Shown here in pieces: positions 1 to 8,413 of a stretch of DNA of 64,000 bases. The stretch is from assembly GCF_008704205.1 (NCBI RefSeq), contig NZ_VXLC01000021.1:1-64000 (forward strand), in the 5' to 3' direction. The DNA comes from Nocardia colli. Its GTDB lineage: Bacteria > Actinomycetota > Actinomycetes > Mycobacteriales > Mycobacteriaceae. Position 1 is the first letter of the stretch; the number at the start of each line of letters is the position of its first letter. The notes below the pieces were generated by a model that was not told where the DNA came from, did no database searches, and saw only the letters and a program-made list of their open reading frames with translations. Position numbers and translations under genes: made by a program.

Positions 1-29
1 GTTAGCACGATCGGAGGTCTTCTGCCGCT

Positions 30-120
30 TCCCGCGCGGTTCGAAGCGGCCAGCGTGACCTAGCCGAAGATCAACGGCCCCGGGGCATCTCGGGGCCGCT
101 GCTGTGTCCGCTCATAGCCG
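30..120 (-). terminator. Hairpin terminator in a repeated intergenic module
   Basis: An 8-bp perfect inverted repeat (CGGCCCCG at 75-82, CGGGGCCG at 91-98) lies downstream of the minus-strand gene ending at 170. The surrounding text (GAAGATCAACGGCCC, then GTGTCCGC) recurs at about 7450-7540, downstream of another minus-strand secreted-protein gene, so this looks like a shared 3' module rather than a chance hairpin. Confidence 0.5.
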
Positions 121-169
121 ATTACAGTCCGTCGCCGGGCCCCGGCATCAGTGGATGATTGGTGTTCTG

Positions 170-616
170 TCAGCCGAGTGGCTTCTCACACAGCGCACGA
201 GCACCCTCCTCGTGTTCGGCAAGGTTATCGAAGGTCATATTCCCTTCTGAGTCAACAGACATGATCCGTGCTGCCTCATCTGCGTGTGGGGCGATAAAGG
301 TGGTCTCCGCGTTGACCTTCAATGCGTTCAACAGCTTGTCCCGCGCCTTCTCAGGCACCGTGTCCCACTCCGCCAGTTTGCCGCCCCATGTCTTGCAGGC
401 TTCAGCGGCGTCGGTCGCTTCGTGGACAGTCAGACCGGTGAGGAGGTACTGGCGCTTGTTGGATTGGGACTTGATGATCAGGTCTTTCGGGCTGCCGGGC
501 GCGGCATTCGCGATCGTGGCCTGTACTGGCCCGAGAGCGATGGTGGCCGCGACGCAGGCGAGGACTCCTCGCGCGCCCAGCCGCAGGAGTTTGCCGGACA
601 TGTTGTGACGCGTCAT
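170..616 (-). CDS. Small secreted protein, possibly C-type-lectin-like
   Basis: A 148-aa protein. The chosen ATG has GGAAGG 7 nt upstream; the longer reading frame upstream has no such site. Residues about 8-40 form a signal peptide (basic start, hydrophobic core, AxA-type end ANAAP), so the product is exported. The mature part has two cysteines, in EACKTWGGKLAEWD and, near the C-terminus, ALCEKP. This spacing and wording recall the two conserved ends of a C-type lectin fold (A..C...GG.LA and .CEKP), but the domain is shorter than usual and the central WND-type motif is not visible. The lectin assignment is a weak inference. It stands alone, facing the TetR gene across a 591-bp gap. Confidence 0.7.
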   Translation of the reverse strand: MTRHNMSGKLLRLGARGVLACVAATIALGPVQATIANAAPGSPKDLIIKSQSNKRQYLLTGLTVHEATDAAEACKTWGGKLAEWDTVPEKARDKLLNALKVNAETTFIAPHADEAARIMSVDSEGNMTFDNLAEHEEGARALCEKPLG

Positions 617-1207
617 GGGTAGCCTTCCGTCGTCGTTGTGCATATTTCGCACCTGGCCCGGCCGCTCGTGCTCCGGCACGATCCAACCAGCCGAAACTAT
701 TCCAGCTGGTTATTCGAGGCTCGAGCCGTTCCGGATCGGTGCGTGTTGGATACGGCAGCAGACCTCACTACACGGCGGGGGCATTGGTCCACCGGTGCGT
801 CAGCCCAGTAGAAGGATTGCCAGAGCGAGCATGTGGGAGCGGTGTTCCCGAGTCGCGTCGAACCCTTTCCCCAGGTTCAGCGATCACCAGCAGGTTTGAT
901 GAGTCCGGATGTCCGCACATGCCGCTGAGCGAGCGATGTCCGGGCGTCCAATTTGGTTGGCTGGCAGCGCCTCTCAATATCCGGTCTTGCCGATTTCAGC
1001 CCGTTCAGTCCAGACTCGGCGTCCTAGTGGACGTCGGCAGTTGTCTTCGGTTTGCGACGGGCGCAGCACGACGGGTGGGTGCATCGGCTTGGTGCTCGAC
1101 CGGGAAGGTTCGCAGGTCAGTGTGTTGCGAGTCAGGTGTACTGGAGTTCGACGACCGCGAGAGCGGGATGCAGCTCGGGTGGGGTACGGAGGGATTGCCT
1201 CGGCCTG
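617..1207. other. Intergenic gap, no convincing gene
   Basis: Frames of up to 164 codons cross this stretch, but none has a ribosome binding site, a recognisable domain or a convincing composition. The part next to 617 must hold the promoter of the secreted-protein gene. I see no repeat or strong hairpin. Confidence 0.5.
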
Positions 1208-1843
1208 TCATCGCGACGGGCTCGTGTCGTTGAAGGCCGGTAGGGCGGGTATGAGGGTGTTGGCGAAGTCTCGAATCCGTTGCGGGGGGTAGGTTTCGGG
1301 GTCGGCCAGAACTAGGCGGCCCGCTTCCCAGAACAGGGCGTACATGGTCCGGGCGGTCAGTTCGACATCGACGTCGGGGAGTCGTTCGGGTGGTGTCGCG
1401 GCTCGGACGAAGGCTGCGAGCGCGGCGATGAACGCCTGTCGGCCGTTGTCGAGGCGGCGCCGGAAGGTGGGTGTGCTGGCGTCGGCGATGAGAAAGATGG
1501 CTCGCCATCGGTCGGGAGCGGACCGGATCGCGGTGAGGAAGTGTTCGAGGCTTTCGGTCATGGCCTGGACCGGGTCGCCGGAGGCCAGTGGCACGGCCTC
1601 CGCCATCTGGGTCAGGGCCGCGGTCTCCTCGCGGTCGAGGGAGGCGCGCAGGAGCTGCGCGGAGTCGTCGAATACGCCGTAGACGACGGGGCGGCTGACG
1701 CCGGCTTCCTTCGCGACGGTGTCGATGGACACCTTGTGCACGCCGTGCTGCACGATCACGCGCAGCACGGCGTCGAGGAGTTGTTCGCGCCGCTGTTCGG
1801 GGGCCATTCGCGGTGCGTAGGCGCGGTTTCGCCGTTCGGCCAT
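1208..1843 (-). CDS. TetR-family transcriptional repressor
   Basis: A 211-aa protein with a TetR DNA-binding domain at about residues 15-65 (QLLDAVLRVIVQHGVHKVSIDTVA, then EAGVSRPVVYGVFDD as recognition helix region) and a helical ligand-binding C-terminal half. It is divergent from the five-gene oxidoreductase operon that starts at 1955. The shared region holds two perfect palindromes overlapping a good promoter, so the protein very probably represses that operon, and perhaps itself, until an operon substrate or intermediate binds. The ligand cannot be read from the sequence. Confidence 0.92.
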   Translation of the reverse strand: MAERRNRAYAPRMAPEQRREQLLDAVLRVIVQHGVHKVSIDTVAKEAGVSRPVVYGVFDDSAQLLRASLDREETAALTQMAEAVPLASGDPVQAMTESLEHFLTAIRSAPDRWRAIFLIADASTPTFRRRLDNGRQAFIAALAAFVRAATPPERLPDVDVELTARTMYALFWEAGRLVLADPETYPPQRIRDFANTLIPALPAFNDTSPSR

Positions 1844-1877
1844 GATCGCGATTCACCTCTTTCGTCCAGGGGGCTAC

Positions 1878-1935
1878 TTGACATCGTGCCCGCGCTCCGC
1901 AAATACTACACTCAGTGTAGCTACAGCGACTGTAG
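1878..1935 (+). promoter_or_regulatory. Operon promoter with two abutting TetR operators
   Basis: TTGACA at 1878-1883 is followed after 18 bp by AATACT at 1902-1907, a good -35/-10 pair for the rightward operon. Two perfect palindromes lie head to tail: CTACACTCAGTGTAG at 1906-1920 (7-bp arms, 1-bp centre) and CTACAGCGACTGTAG at 1921-1935 (6-bp arms, 3-bp centre). They share the half-site CTACA/TGTAG and cover the start-site region. Occupation would block transcription, which fits repression by the divergent TetR protein. GGGAGG before the ATG at 1955 is the ribosome binding site. Confidence 0.8.
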
Positions 1936-1954
1936 CTTTTGATGGGAGGTCGCA

Positions 1955-3343
1955 ATGACGCGTCGATACTGCATCATCGGGGCCGGGTACACCGGATTGG
2001 CGGTGGCGAAGGCGTATGCGGATCTGGGTCTGGATTACGACCACGTCGAGGCCACCGATGCCATCGGCGGTAACTGGTCGCACGGGGTTTACGACTCGAC
2101 GTATCTGATCAGCTCCAAGGATGTGACCGGGTATCCGGACTATCCGATGCCCGAGGAATATCCCGACTTCCCCAGTGCCGCGCAGATGTGCGACTACCTG
2201 CGTTCATTCGCTGCGGAATTCGGGCTGGATCATCGGATCGAGTTCGGCGCGCTGGTGACCGACGTCGCGCCGCTCGATGATTCGGGACTGGCCGGGTGGC
2301 GGGTCGGGTTCGCGAACGGCGAGGTGCGTGAGTACACCGGTGTCGTCGTCGCCAACGGGCACTATTGGGACCTCAACGTTCCGTCATATCCGGGCGAATT
2401 CACCGGTAGGCAGATCCACTCCAAGGACTACAAGCGGCCCGCCGATCTGTCCGGTCCCCGTGTGCTGGTGGTCGGTGCCGGGAATTCCGGTTGCGACCTC
2501 GCGGTGGAAGCGGCGCTGAGCTTCGGGAATTCGGAGATCTCGCTGCGCCGCAGCTATTGGTTCATCCCGAAGTATGTGCTCGGCGTCCCGAGCGCCAAGT
2601 TCGACGTCGGTTCGGTGCCGGTGCCGAAACTGGTGCAGGAGGCGATATTTCGCTCGATCGTCGCCCTGGGCATGGGGAGCTATCGCAGCTTCGGACTGAA
2701 CAAGCCCACGCATCGGATCTTCGATCAGGATCTGGTGGTCAATCAGCAGCTGCCGTATTTTCTCAAGCACGGCCGTATCGCCGTGCGGCCGGAGATCACC
2801 CGGTTCGACGGGCGCGCAGTGCATTTCGTCGATGGCAGCAGCGGTGAGTACGACACCGTCGTGTGGGCGACCGGGTTCCGGACCACCTTTCCGTTCCTGC
2901 GTGACGGGCTGCTCGAGTGGGAGAAACGACAGCCGAGGCTGATCGCGCACACCTTCGCGCCGGGGCTGGCCAATCTGTGCTTCGCCGGGCTGGTCGCGCC
3001 GCGCTCGGGCGCGGGCATGCTGCTGATGAACAGCTCCAGGCTGCTGGCCGAGGCCGCGTTGTTGCAGCAGCGGATGCCGACGCCGGTCGGTGATCTGTAC
3101 GCACGTATCACCGAGCCGTCGAGCGAAATCCTCGCGGGCGGACCGGAATTGCGCTGGGAAGTGCTACGCGGGCGCTGGCTGGTGCGGACCATGACCCAGC
3201 TGTCCATGCTGCGTGGGCTGCTCCTCGGCACCGCTGCCGAGGCGAAACCTGAAGCGGCGCAGCCGCAAACACCGCCCGCAGTACGTGGCCTACCCGGCAG
3301 TGTGTTGCGCCCTCTGCTCGCCGCCGCCCGCCGTATCGCCTGA
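1955..3343 (+). CDS. Flavin-containing monooxygenase (FMO/BVMO class)
   Basis: A 462-aa NAD(P)H- and FAD-dependent monooxygenase. An N-terminal Rossmann motif binds FAD (IIGAGYTGLAVAKAY, with GGNW about 35 residues later). The FMO signature F-x-G-x3-H-S-x2-Y appears as FTGRQIHSKDY near residue 148. A second nucleotide motif, VVGAGNSGCDLA, near residue 172 binds NADPH, and ATGF occurs near residue 306. The family inserts one oxygen atom into ketones, amines or sulfides. First gene of the operon, so it probably carries out the first oxidation, but the substrate is not deducible. Confidence 0.9.
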   Translation: MTRRYCIIGAGYTGLAVAKAYADLGLDYDHVEATDAIGGNWSHGVYDSTYLISSKDVTGYPDYPMPEEYPDFPSAAQMCDYLRSFAAEFGLDHRIEFGALVTDVAPLDDSGLAGWRVGFANGEVREYTGVVVANGHYWDLNVPSYPGEFTGRQIHSKDYKRPADLSGPRVLVVGAGNSGCDLAVEAALSFGNSEISLRRSYWFIPKYVLGVPSAKFDVGSVPVPKLVQEAIFRSIVALGMGSYRSFGLNKPTHRIFDQDLVVNQQLPYFLKHGRIAVRPEITRFDGRAVHFVDGSSGEYDTVVWATGFRTTFPFLRDGLLEWEKRQPRLIAHTFAPGLANLCFAGLVAPRSGAGMLLMNSSRLLAEAALLQQRMPTPVGDLYARITEPSSEILAGGPELRWEVLRGRWLVRTMTQLSMLRGLLLGTAAEAKPEAAQPQTPPAVRGLPGSVLRPLLAAARRIA

Positions 3344-3380
3344 CCTCCAATCACCCATCCCACCAACAGGAGTCCCGCTC

Positions 3381-4625
3381 ATGCCTCCCACGAACCGCAC
3401 CACGCGCCTCGTCGCCGTCGGCAGCCCACTGGCGCTGCCGTGCGGTGTCATTTTGCCCAATCGCCTGGCCAAGGCCGCGATGAGTGAGCAGCTCGCCCAG
3501 GTCGACGGCTCGCCCAGCCAGACCTTGACCCGCCTCTACAGCGCCTGGGGCCGCGGCGGTGCGGGGCTGCTGATCACCGGAAACGTCATGATCGACCGCC
3601 GCGCCTATGTCGAACCACGCAACGTGACCCTCGAAGACGATCGGCACCTCGAGGCCGTCGGCAACTGGGCACGGGCCGGATCGCGCGCGGGCGCGGTCAT
3701 GGTCATGCAGATCAATCACCCCGGGCGCGTCGCGGTCGGACCGCTGCACCGCCGCCCGGTCGGCCCGTCACCGCTGCGCCCGCAGGCGGTCGGCTTCAAC
3801 TTGCGTAAGCCGCGGGAACTGAGCACGACAGATATCGCCGAGCTGCGCCGCCGCTACGCCCGCACCGCCGACCTCGCCGTGAGCGCGGGCTTTGCCGGTG
3901 TTCAGGTGCATGCCGCGCACGGCTACCTGCTCTCGCAGTTCCTCTCACCGATCGCCAATCAGCGTTCGGATCGCTACGGCGGCACCCCTGCCAACCGGCG
4001 CCGGTTGCTGCTCGAGGTGGTGGCGGAGGTGCGCAAGGCGATCGGCCCCGGCGCTCTGCTGTCGGTGAAGCTGAACTCGGCCGACTTCCAGCGCAACGGG
4101 CTGCAGGAGAGTGAATCCCGCGATGTCGCACTCGCTTTGGAGCAGGCCGGGGTCGATCTGCTGGAGATATCCGGCGGCAACTACGAGGCACCGGCGATGA
4201 CCGGTGTCGTGGCCGACAGCACCCGCGAGCGTGAAGCGTATTTCCTGCGGTACGCCCAGGAGCTGCGCGCTCGTTCGGCGATGCCGCTCATGCTCACCGG
4301 CGGTATCCGCACCCTCGACTTCATGAACGACGTGCTCGCCGATGGCGCGGTCGATGTGATCGGACTCGGCCGCCCGTTCGCCGTGCGCCCCGATATCGCG
4401 GCAGAGCTGCTCGCCGGAGCCACCGAGCCGCAGACGTCGCCGGGCGCGCCACGCATCCCGCTGCCCGGCGCGGACCCGATCAACTCCTACCTCCAAATCG
4501 CTTGGCACGCAGCGAATTTCCGTCGCATCGCCGCAGGCGAGAAGCATGTCGGCGGGCCGGGCGCGTTGCGCACCCTCGCCGCCGCCGGCGCCGCCGTGAC
4601 CGCCCGCGCGCTCACCCAGTTCTGA
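3381..4625 (+). CDS. Old Yellow Enzyme-type NADH:flavin oxidoreductase
   Basis: A 414-aa FMN-dependent TIM-barrel enzyme. The start follows AGGAG by 8 nt; a longer frame beginning inside the monooxygenase gene is rejected. The family signature is clear: VHAAHGYLLSQFLSP, then NQRSDRYGGTPANRRRLLLEVV at about residues 191-213, and a late phosphate-binding region (LTGGIRTLDF, GLGRPF). No C-terminal FeS/FAD domain of the 2,4-dienoyl-CoA reductase type is present, so it is the short OYE-like form. Members reduce activated C=C bonds. It lies 37 nt after the monooxygenase, consistent with work on an enone in the same pathway. Confidence 0.9.
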   Translation: MPPTNRTTRLVAVGSPLALPCGVILPNRLAKAAMSEQLAQVDGSPSQTLTRLYSAWGRGGAGLLITGNVMIDRRAYVEPRNVTLEDDRHLEAVGNWARAGSRAGAVMVMQINHPGRVAVGPLHRRPVGPSPLRPQAVGFNLRKPRELSTTDIAELRRRYARTADLAVSAGFAGVQVHAAHGYLLSQFLSPIANQRSDRYGGTPANRRRLLLEVVAEVRKAIGPGALLSVKLNSADFQRNGLQESESRDVALALEQAGVDLLEISGGNYEAPAMTGVVADSTREREAYFLRYAQELRARSAMPLMLTGGIRTLDFMNDVLADGAVDVIGLGRPFAVRPDIAAELLAGATEPQTSPGAPRIPLPGADPINSYLQIAWHAANFRRIAAGEKHVGGPGALRTLAAAGAAVTARALTQF

Positions 4626-4640
4626 TCACCGAGGAGAGCC

Positions 4641-5441
4641 ATGAGCCTGCCCGAACCTACTCCCGATGCCCGCGCCGTCATCACCGGAGCTTCATCCGGC
4701 ATCGGCACCGCACTCGCTGAAAACCTTGCCCGGCAAGGGTATTCACTGATCCTGGTGGCGCGGCGCGAGGACCGGCTGCGTGAGCTGGCCGGCCGGCTCG
4801 CCGGCCGCTACGGCGTCGAGGCCGAGATCCGCGCGGTCGACCTGGCCGACCGGGACGCCCGCGCGACACTGTGCGACGAACTCACCACTCGCACTATCGC
4901 GGTGCTGTGTAACAACGCCGGGTTCGCCACCTACGGCGAACTCGCCGCCGCCGACCCGGCCCGCGAACGGCGGCAGGTCGAGCTTAATTCGGTGGCAGTA
5001 CACGATCTCACGCTCGCCGTGCTGCCCGGCATGGTGGCGCGCGACGCGGGCGCGATCCTGATCACCGGCTCCACCGCGGGCAACCAGCCCAGCCCGCACA
5101 ACGCCACCTACGCCGCGTCCAAAGCCTTCGCCAACACCCTCGCCGAATCGCTGCACGGCGAACTCGCCGGCACCGGTGTGGGGTGCACGCTGCTCGCGCC
5201 CGGTCCGGTGCGCACCGAATACGCCGAGGTCGCCGAGATTCCGAACGTGGATCGCCTGATCCCGGCCCCGTTGTGGGTGAGCGCGGAACACGCGGCCGCC
5301 GAAGCGATCGCGGGCCTGGCCGCCGGTCGCCGCCGGGTAGTCCCCGGAGTTTTCGCCAAGGCACAGACCCTCGGCGGCCAGTACACCCCCCGCGCGCTGA
5401 TCGGCCCGATCCTGCGCACCGTCTACCGAAAGGTCCAGTGA
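4641..5441 (+). CDS. Short-chain dehydrogenase/reductase
   Basis: A 266-aa classical SDR. The cofactor motif TGASSGIG is at residues 15-22, the NNAG motif at about 92, and the catalytic YxxxK appears as YAASK at about residue 157 with an upstream Ser in ITGSTAG. Length and motifs match the DltE/SDR group that interconverts alcohols and ketones with NAD(P)H. GAGGAG precedes the ATG. It is 15 nt after the OYE gene and 2 nt before the next, so co-transcription is near certain. Confidence 0.93.
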   Translation: MSLPEPTPDARAVITGASSGIGTALAENLARQGYSLILVARREDRLRELAGRLAGRYGVEAEIRAVDLADRDARATLCDELTTRTIAVLCNNAGFATYGELAAADPARERRQVELNSVAVHDLTLAVLPGMVARDAGAILITGSTAGNQPSPHNATYAASKAFANTLAESLHGELAGTGVGCTLLAPGPVRTEYAEVAEIPNVDRLIPAPLWVSAEHAAAEAIAGLAAGRRRVVPGVFAKAQTLGGQYTPRALIGPILRTVYRKVQ

Positions 5442-5443
5442 CC

Positions 5444-6223
5444 ATGGGCTGGGAACCCGCCATCCGCACCATGGGGCGCTCGCTCGGCGCGGATCTGCGC
5501 CGTGTACTGGCGCTGGCCGATCCGCGCCACAGCCTCTACCGTGACGCGCACTACTTCAGTGCCACAGTCGAAGTCGACCCCGAGCGGATGAAGCAGTGGC
5601 TGCCCGCAGGAGTGCGGCTCACCGAGCCTGCCCGCGCGGACCTGTTCACGGCTTGTTTTCCGGACAACAACTTCCAGTCCCCGGGCTACCACGAAGCAGG
5701 TCTGTTCGTGCACGTCAAGACCGTGCAGGGCACCGGAATCCATTGCCCATGGATGATTCTCGACGACGACGTGGCGCTGATCATCGGCCGTGAACTGCTC
5801 GGCTACCCGAAGAAACTCGGTGAGGTCGACTGGACCGTTACCGACACCGAGATCCGTTGCCAGGCAACCCGGCGCGGGCACAAGCTGCTCACCATGAGCG
5901 GGCGGCTCGGCGAGGTCATCACCGATCCGCCGCCGATCCTGGCCCGCCCGCACCGCAACGTCGTCGGCCTCGGTGGGGTCTTCCCGTCCTGGCTGGTGGC
6001 CTTCACTCCACGCGAGAGCGTGGTCGAGGTGCGGCGAATCGAAGACTTCACGCTGGAAGTCCATGGCTCCGAACGTGATCCGATCGATCAGATGGGCATC
6101 GGCCGGGTACTCGAGGCGCGACTGCACCGCGTGGACCTGCTGGGTGTGTGGATGCCGCCGATCCCCGTGCGCCCGCTGACGCCGCTGTTCACCATGACTC
6201 GTATCCGTCCACGGATCCTCTGA
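5444..6223 (+). CDS. Acetoacetate decarboxylase-family protein
   Basis: A 259-aa protein. The motif GRELLGYPKKLGEVDW near residues 115-130 carries the lysine pair typical of acetoacetate decarboxylase-like enzymes, where one lysine forms a Schiff base with a beta-keto acid. A preceding FPDNNFQSPGYHEAGLF segment also fits the family. The start is taken at ATG 5444; GTG 5438, in frame and overlapping the SDR stop, is an alternative. Family members outside solventogenic clostridia have varied substrates, so the actual reaction is uncertain. Confidence 0.88.
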   Translation: MGWEPAIRTMGRSLGADLRRVLALADPRHSLYRDAHYFSATVEVDPERMKQWLPAGVRLTEPARADLFTACFPDNNFQSPGYHEAGLFVHVKTVQGTGIHCPWMILDDDVALIIGRELLGYPKKLGEVDWTVTDTEIRCQATRRGHKLLTMSGRLGEVITDPPPILARPHRNVVGLGGVFPSWLVAFTPRESVVEVRRIEDFTLEVHGSERDPIDQMGIGRVLEARLHRVDLLGVWMPPIPVRPLTPLFTMTRIRPRIL

Positions 6224-6258
6224 CCGGTCGCTCCCCACCGCCACCTTAGGAAACCGCA

Positions 6259-7383
6259 GTGAGTATCGCCGAACGTCTCACCACCGAACCGATCGCCATT
6301 CCGCGACCGGCAACGACCGCACCATTCCCCCGCATCGACACCTTCGACAAAGCCCTCACCGCGCCCGGCGGCTTCGGCCCCCGGTTGCGCGCATGCCGCA
6401 GTGCCGCACTGGATTTCCGGCGCGAGTTCGCCGCAACCGGCACCCCGGACTCGGTACGCACCCATGACCTGATCTCGCTGCCGTATCCGACCCGCTACGG
6501 GCTGTTCCGGGCCGCGATCAGCCCGACACCGTTCCTCACCATCAGCAACCGTATGCTCATCGTGCGCTGGACCGAATCCGACAGCACCCCCCGAACACTG
6601 CTGTTCGAGCCCAGCGATCACGAACTCGACTCCTACACACCATATTTCGCCGAACTCGACAAGATGGTGCCGGGTCCGCTGCGTAACCTGTTCGTCTCCG
6701 AACACTCCGATGTGCTGACCGCCTGCCGCAAAGCCGGCCTCGACCCCGCCGAGGTCGACTACCTGGCCTTCGATCACCTACACACCCAGGACGTGCGGCG
6801 CTGGCTGGGCACCACCCGCCCCCAGACCGACATCAGCCCGGACCGGCCGGTGGCCGCGGCCTTCCCCAACGCCAAGCTGCTCGCTCAGCGTGCGGAATTG
6901 ACGGCGATGGCGGACCTGCACCCATTCCAGCGCCCCTGGTATCAGCCACGGACCTTCCTCGACCTGCCACCGGAAAAGATCCTGCCCCTCGACGGCAGCG
7001 TGCTGCTCGGCCCCGGCGTCGCACTGATCAACACACCCGGCCACGCCAAGGGCAACCAATCACTGATACTCAACACCGACACCGGCCTCTGGGCCATCAG
7101 CGAAAACGCCATCGCCACCGAATGCCTCACACCGCAGCACTCCCGCATCCCGGGCCTGTCCCGCGCGGCGAAATCCTGGGGGCACGAGGTCATCCTCAAT
7201 GCGAACACTCTCGAAACCACCTACGAGCAATACAACTCACTCGTCATCGAAAAAACCATTGCCGATGCCTCCCAGCAAGATCCGCGATTCCTCCAGTTCT
7301 TCCCCTCCAGCGAACTCACCGGCGCGCTACTCAGCCCGGGCACCTCACCCACCTTCACCCACCGCGCCATCCAGCACCGCTGA
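6259..7383 (+). CDS. Metallo-beta-lactamase-fold hydrolase
   Basis: A 374-aa protein starting at GTG with AGG 7 nt upstream. The metal-binding motif of the MBL fold appears in the form FDHLHTQD near residue 175, and a second ligand region is INTPGHAKGNQSL near residue 257. A long N-terminal extension of about 100 residues precedes the fold. The family includes lactonases, thioesterases and other hydrolases. As the last gene of the operon it could open a lactone or ester produced by the monooxygenase, which is an inference from context. Confidence 0.82.
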   Translation: MSIAERLTTEPIAIPRPATTAPFPRIDTFDKALTAPGGFGPRLRACRSAALDFRREFAATGTPDSVRTHDLISLPYPTRYGLFRAAISPTPFLTISNRMLIVRWTESDSTPRTLLFEPSDHELDSYTPYFAELDKMVPGPLRNLFVSEHSDVLTACRKAGLDPAEVDYLAFDHLHTQDVRRWLGTTRPQTDISPDRPVAAAFPNAKLLAQRAELTAMADLHPFQRPWYQPRTFLDLPPEKILPLDGSVLLGPGVALINTPGHAKGNQSLILNTDTGLWAISENAIATECLTPQHSRIPGLSRAAKSWGHEVILNANTLETTYEQYNSLVIEKTIADASQQDPRFLQFFPSSELTGALLSPGTSPTFTHRAIQHR

Positions 7384-7449
7384 CCCACCGGATACGCCCG
7401 ACCGGCGACCCTCACCGAACCACCCCACAACGGACAAACACACGATAAT

Positions 7450-7545
7450 GCCGCGACCCGCGCGTTCGACGCGGCCTGACGCCACCCTGCGGAAGATCAA
7501 CGGCCCGAGGCAACTCGGGCCGTTCTGGTGTCCGCACATGCCGAA
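7450..7545 (-). terminator. Hairpin terminator, second copy of repeated module
   Basis: Ten-bp perfect arms ACGGCCCGAG (7500-7509) and CTCGGGCCGT (7514-7523) with a GCAA loop. It sits between the convergent operon ending at 7383 and the secreted-protein gene ending at 7673, so it may stop transcription from both sides. The flanks GAAGATCAACGGCCC and GTGTCCGC match the module at 30-120. Confidence 0.6.
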
Positions 7546-7672
7546 TTGAGGGCGTCGGGCTGGCCCGTCGTGGGGGAACGGGCCGACCGGTTGCTAAACA
7601 CGCAGATCTGCCGGCCGGCACGTTTTCCGAAAGTTCGCGTTCGGCGCGAGATCCTCAGGATGCCAGCAGCGA

Positions 7673-8068
7673 TTATTCGTCGTTCTGTGCATCGTCCTTG
7701 GGGATGCATTTGCCGTTCGGCTTGTCCCGGATGTATCCCTTCTTGCAGAAGCACCCTTTCACGCACCCAGAGTCTTCGCAGTCAGGATTCGGGTTCGCGA
7801 CTGTTGGTTCGCACTTCGGCCCACAAATCTTGTACTCCTGGTTCGCTGGGCATGCTCGAGCTGAGATTTCGCCGGTGCTGGTCTCCAGGCACGGCTGCTC
7901 GGGGCCCCACGCAATAGCTGAGTCCACCGGCGAGGGCGCGGCCATGGCCAGAGGGGCAGCCATACTGAATCCGGCGACGACAAATGCGCCTAGACACACA
8001 CAAACGCGGCGAGTGATGACATCGACAATCCCGTTACGGCGCAGGCGACGGTTCAAAACCTTGCGCAT
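7673..8068 (-). CDS. Secreted protein with TIL (trypsin-inhibitor-like) domain
   Basis: A 131-aa protein. The ATG at 8068 has GGGAGA 6 nt upstream; the longer frame runs only through a tandem repeat. Residues 1-44 are a signal peptide ending AMAAP. The mature part ends in a Cys-rich domain: CPANQEYKICGPKC, then C-x3-C in DCEDSGC, then GCFCKKGYIRD and GKCIP. This matches the TIL fold of eukaryotic serine protease inhibitors. Eight of the usual ten cysteines are present. The two missing are the fourth and tenth, which normally pair, so the loss is structurally consistent. Inhibition of a protease is possible but untested; an adhesion or toxin role is an alternative. Confidence 0.82.
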   Translation of the reverse strand: MRKVLNRRLRRNGIVDVITRRVCVCLGAFVVAGFSMAAPLAMAAPSPVDSAIAWGPEQPCLETSTGEISARACPANQEYKICGPKCEPTVANPNPDCEDSGCVKGCFCKKGYIRDKPNGKCIPKDDAQNDE

Positions 8069-8282
8069 ACGATCTCCCTTGGCTCGGTCTGACCCAGAGG
8101 GCCAGCGTGCGAATCGAACTCGACAACTCCAGTCATTCGAGACGGCCCCAACCTTGGATGGGCCATCACCACAACCGCCAAAGAGATTCTGGATCGGACA
8201 CGCGTGACGCAGCACTGCCGTCACTTGCGCAACCATCAGGAACCGGGCGCATGCCACCTTCACAGCAACCGGCGACTGTTCT

Positions 8283-8366
8283 ATGCCGCATGCCGCATGC
8301 CGCATGCCGCATGCCGCATGCCGCATGCCGCATGCCGCATGCCGCATGCCGCATGCCGCATGCCGC
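8283..8366. repeat. Twelve perfect tandem copies of a 7-bp unit
   Basis: The unit ATGCCGC is repeated 12 times without error over 84 bp, about 215 bp upstream of the TIL-protein start and 117 bp from the 3' end of the next gene. Each junction contains GCATGC. Since the length is 7 x 12, it is a typical slippage-prone array. It could alter spacing in the promoter region of the TIL gene. Confidence 0.97.
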
Positions 8367-8374
8367 ACAGCAAA

Positions 8375-8413
8375 CAGCGGCCCGTCCCCGGGCAATTCGG
8401 GAACGGGCCGCTG
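8375..8413 (-). terminator. Strong hairpin terminator
   Basis: Perfect 11-bp arms CAGCGGCCCGT (8375-8385) and ACGGGCCGCTG (8403-8413) with an inner partial stem. It lies 70 bp beyond the stop of the gene at 8484 on the minus strand and resembles the hairpins at 75-98 and 7500-7523 in position, followed by a GTGTCCGC element at about 8450. Confidence 0.65.

Noticed and set aside
8283..8366. CRISPR array
   Set aside because: The repeats are 7 bp and contiguous without spacers, and no cas genes are near; it is a simple tandem repeat.
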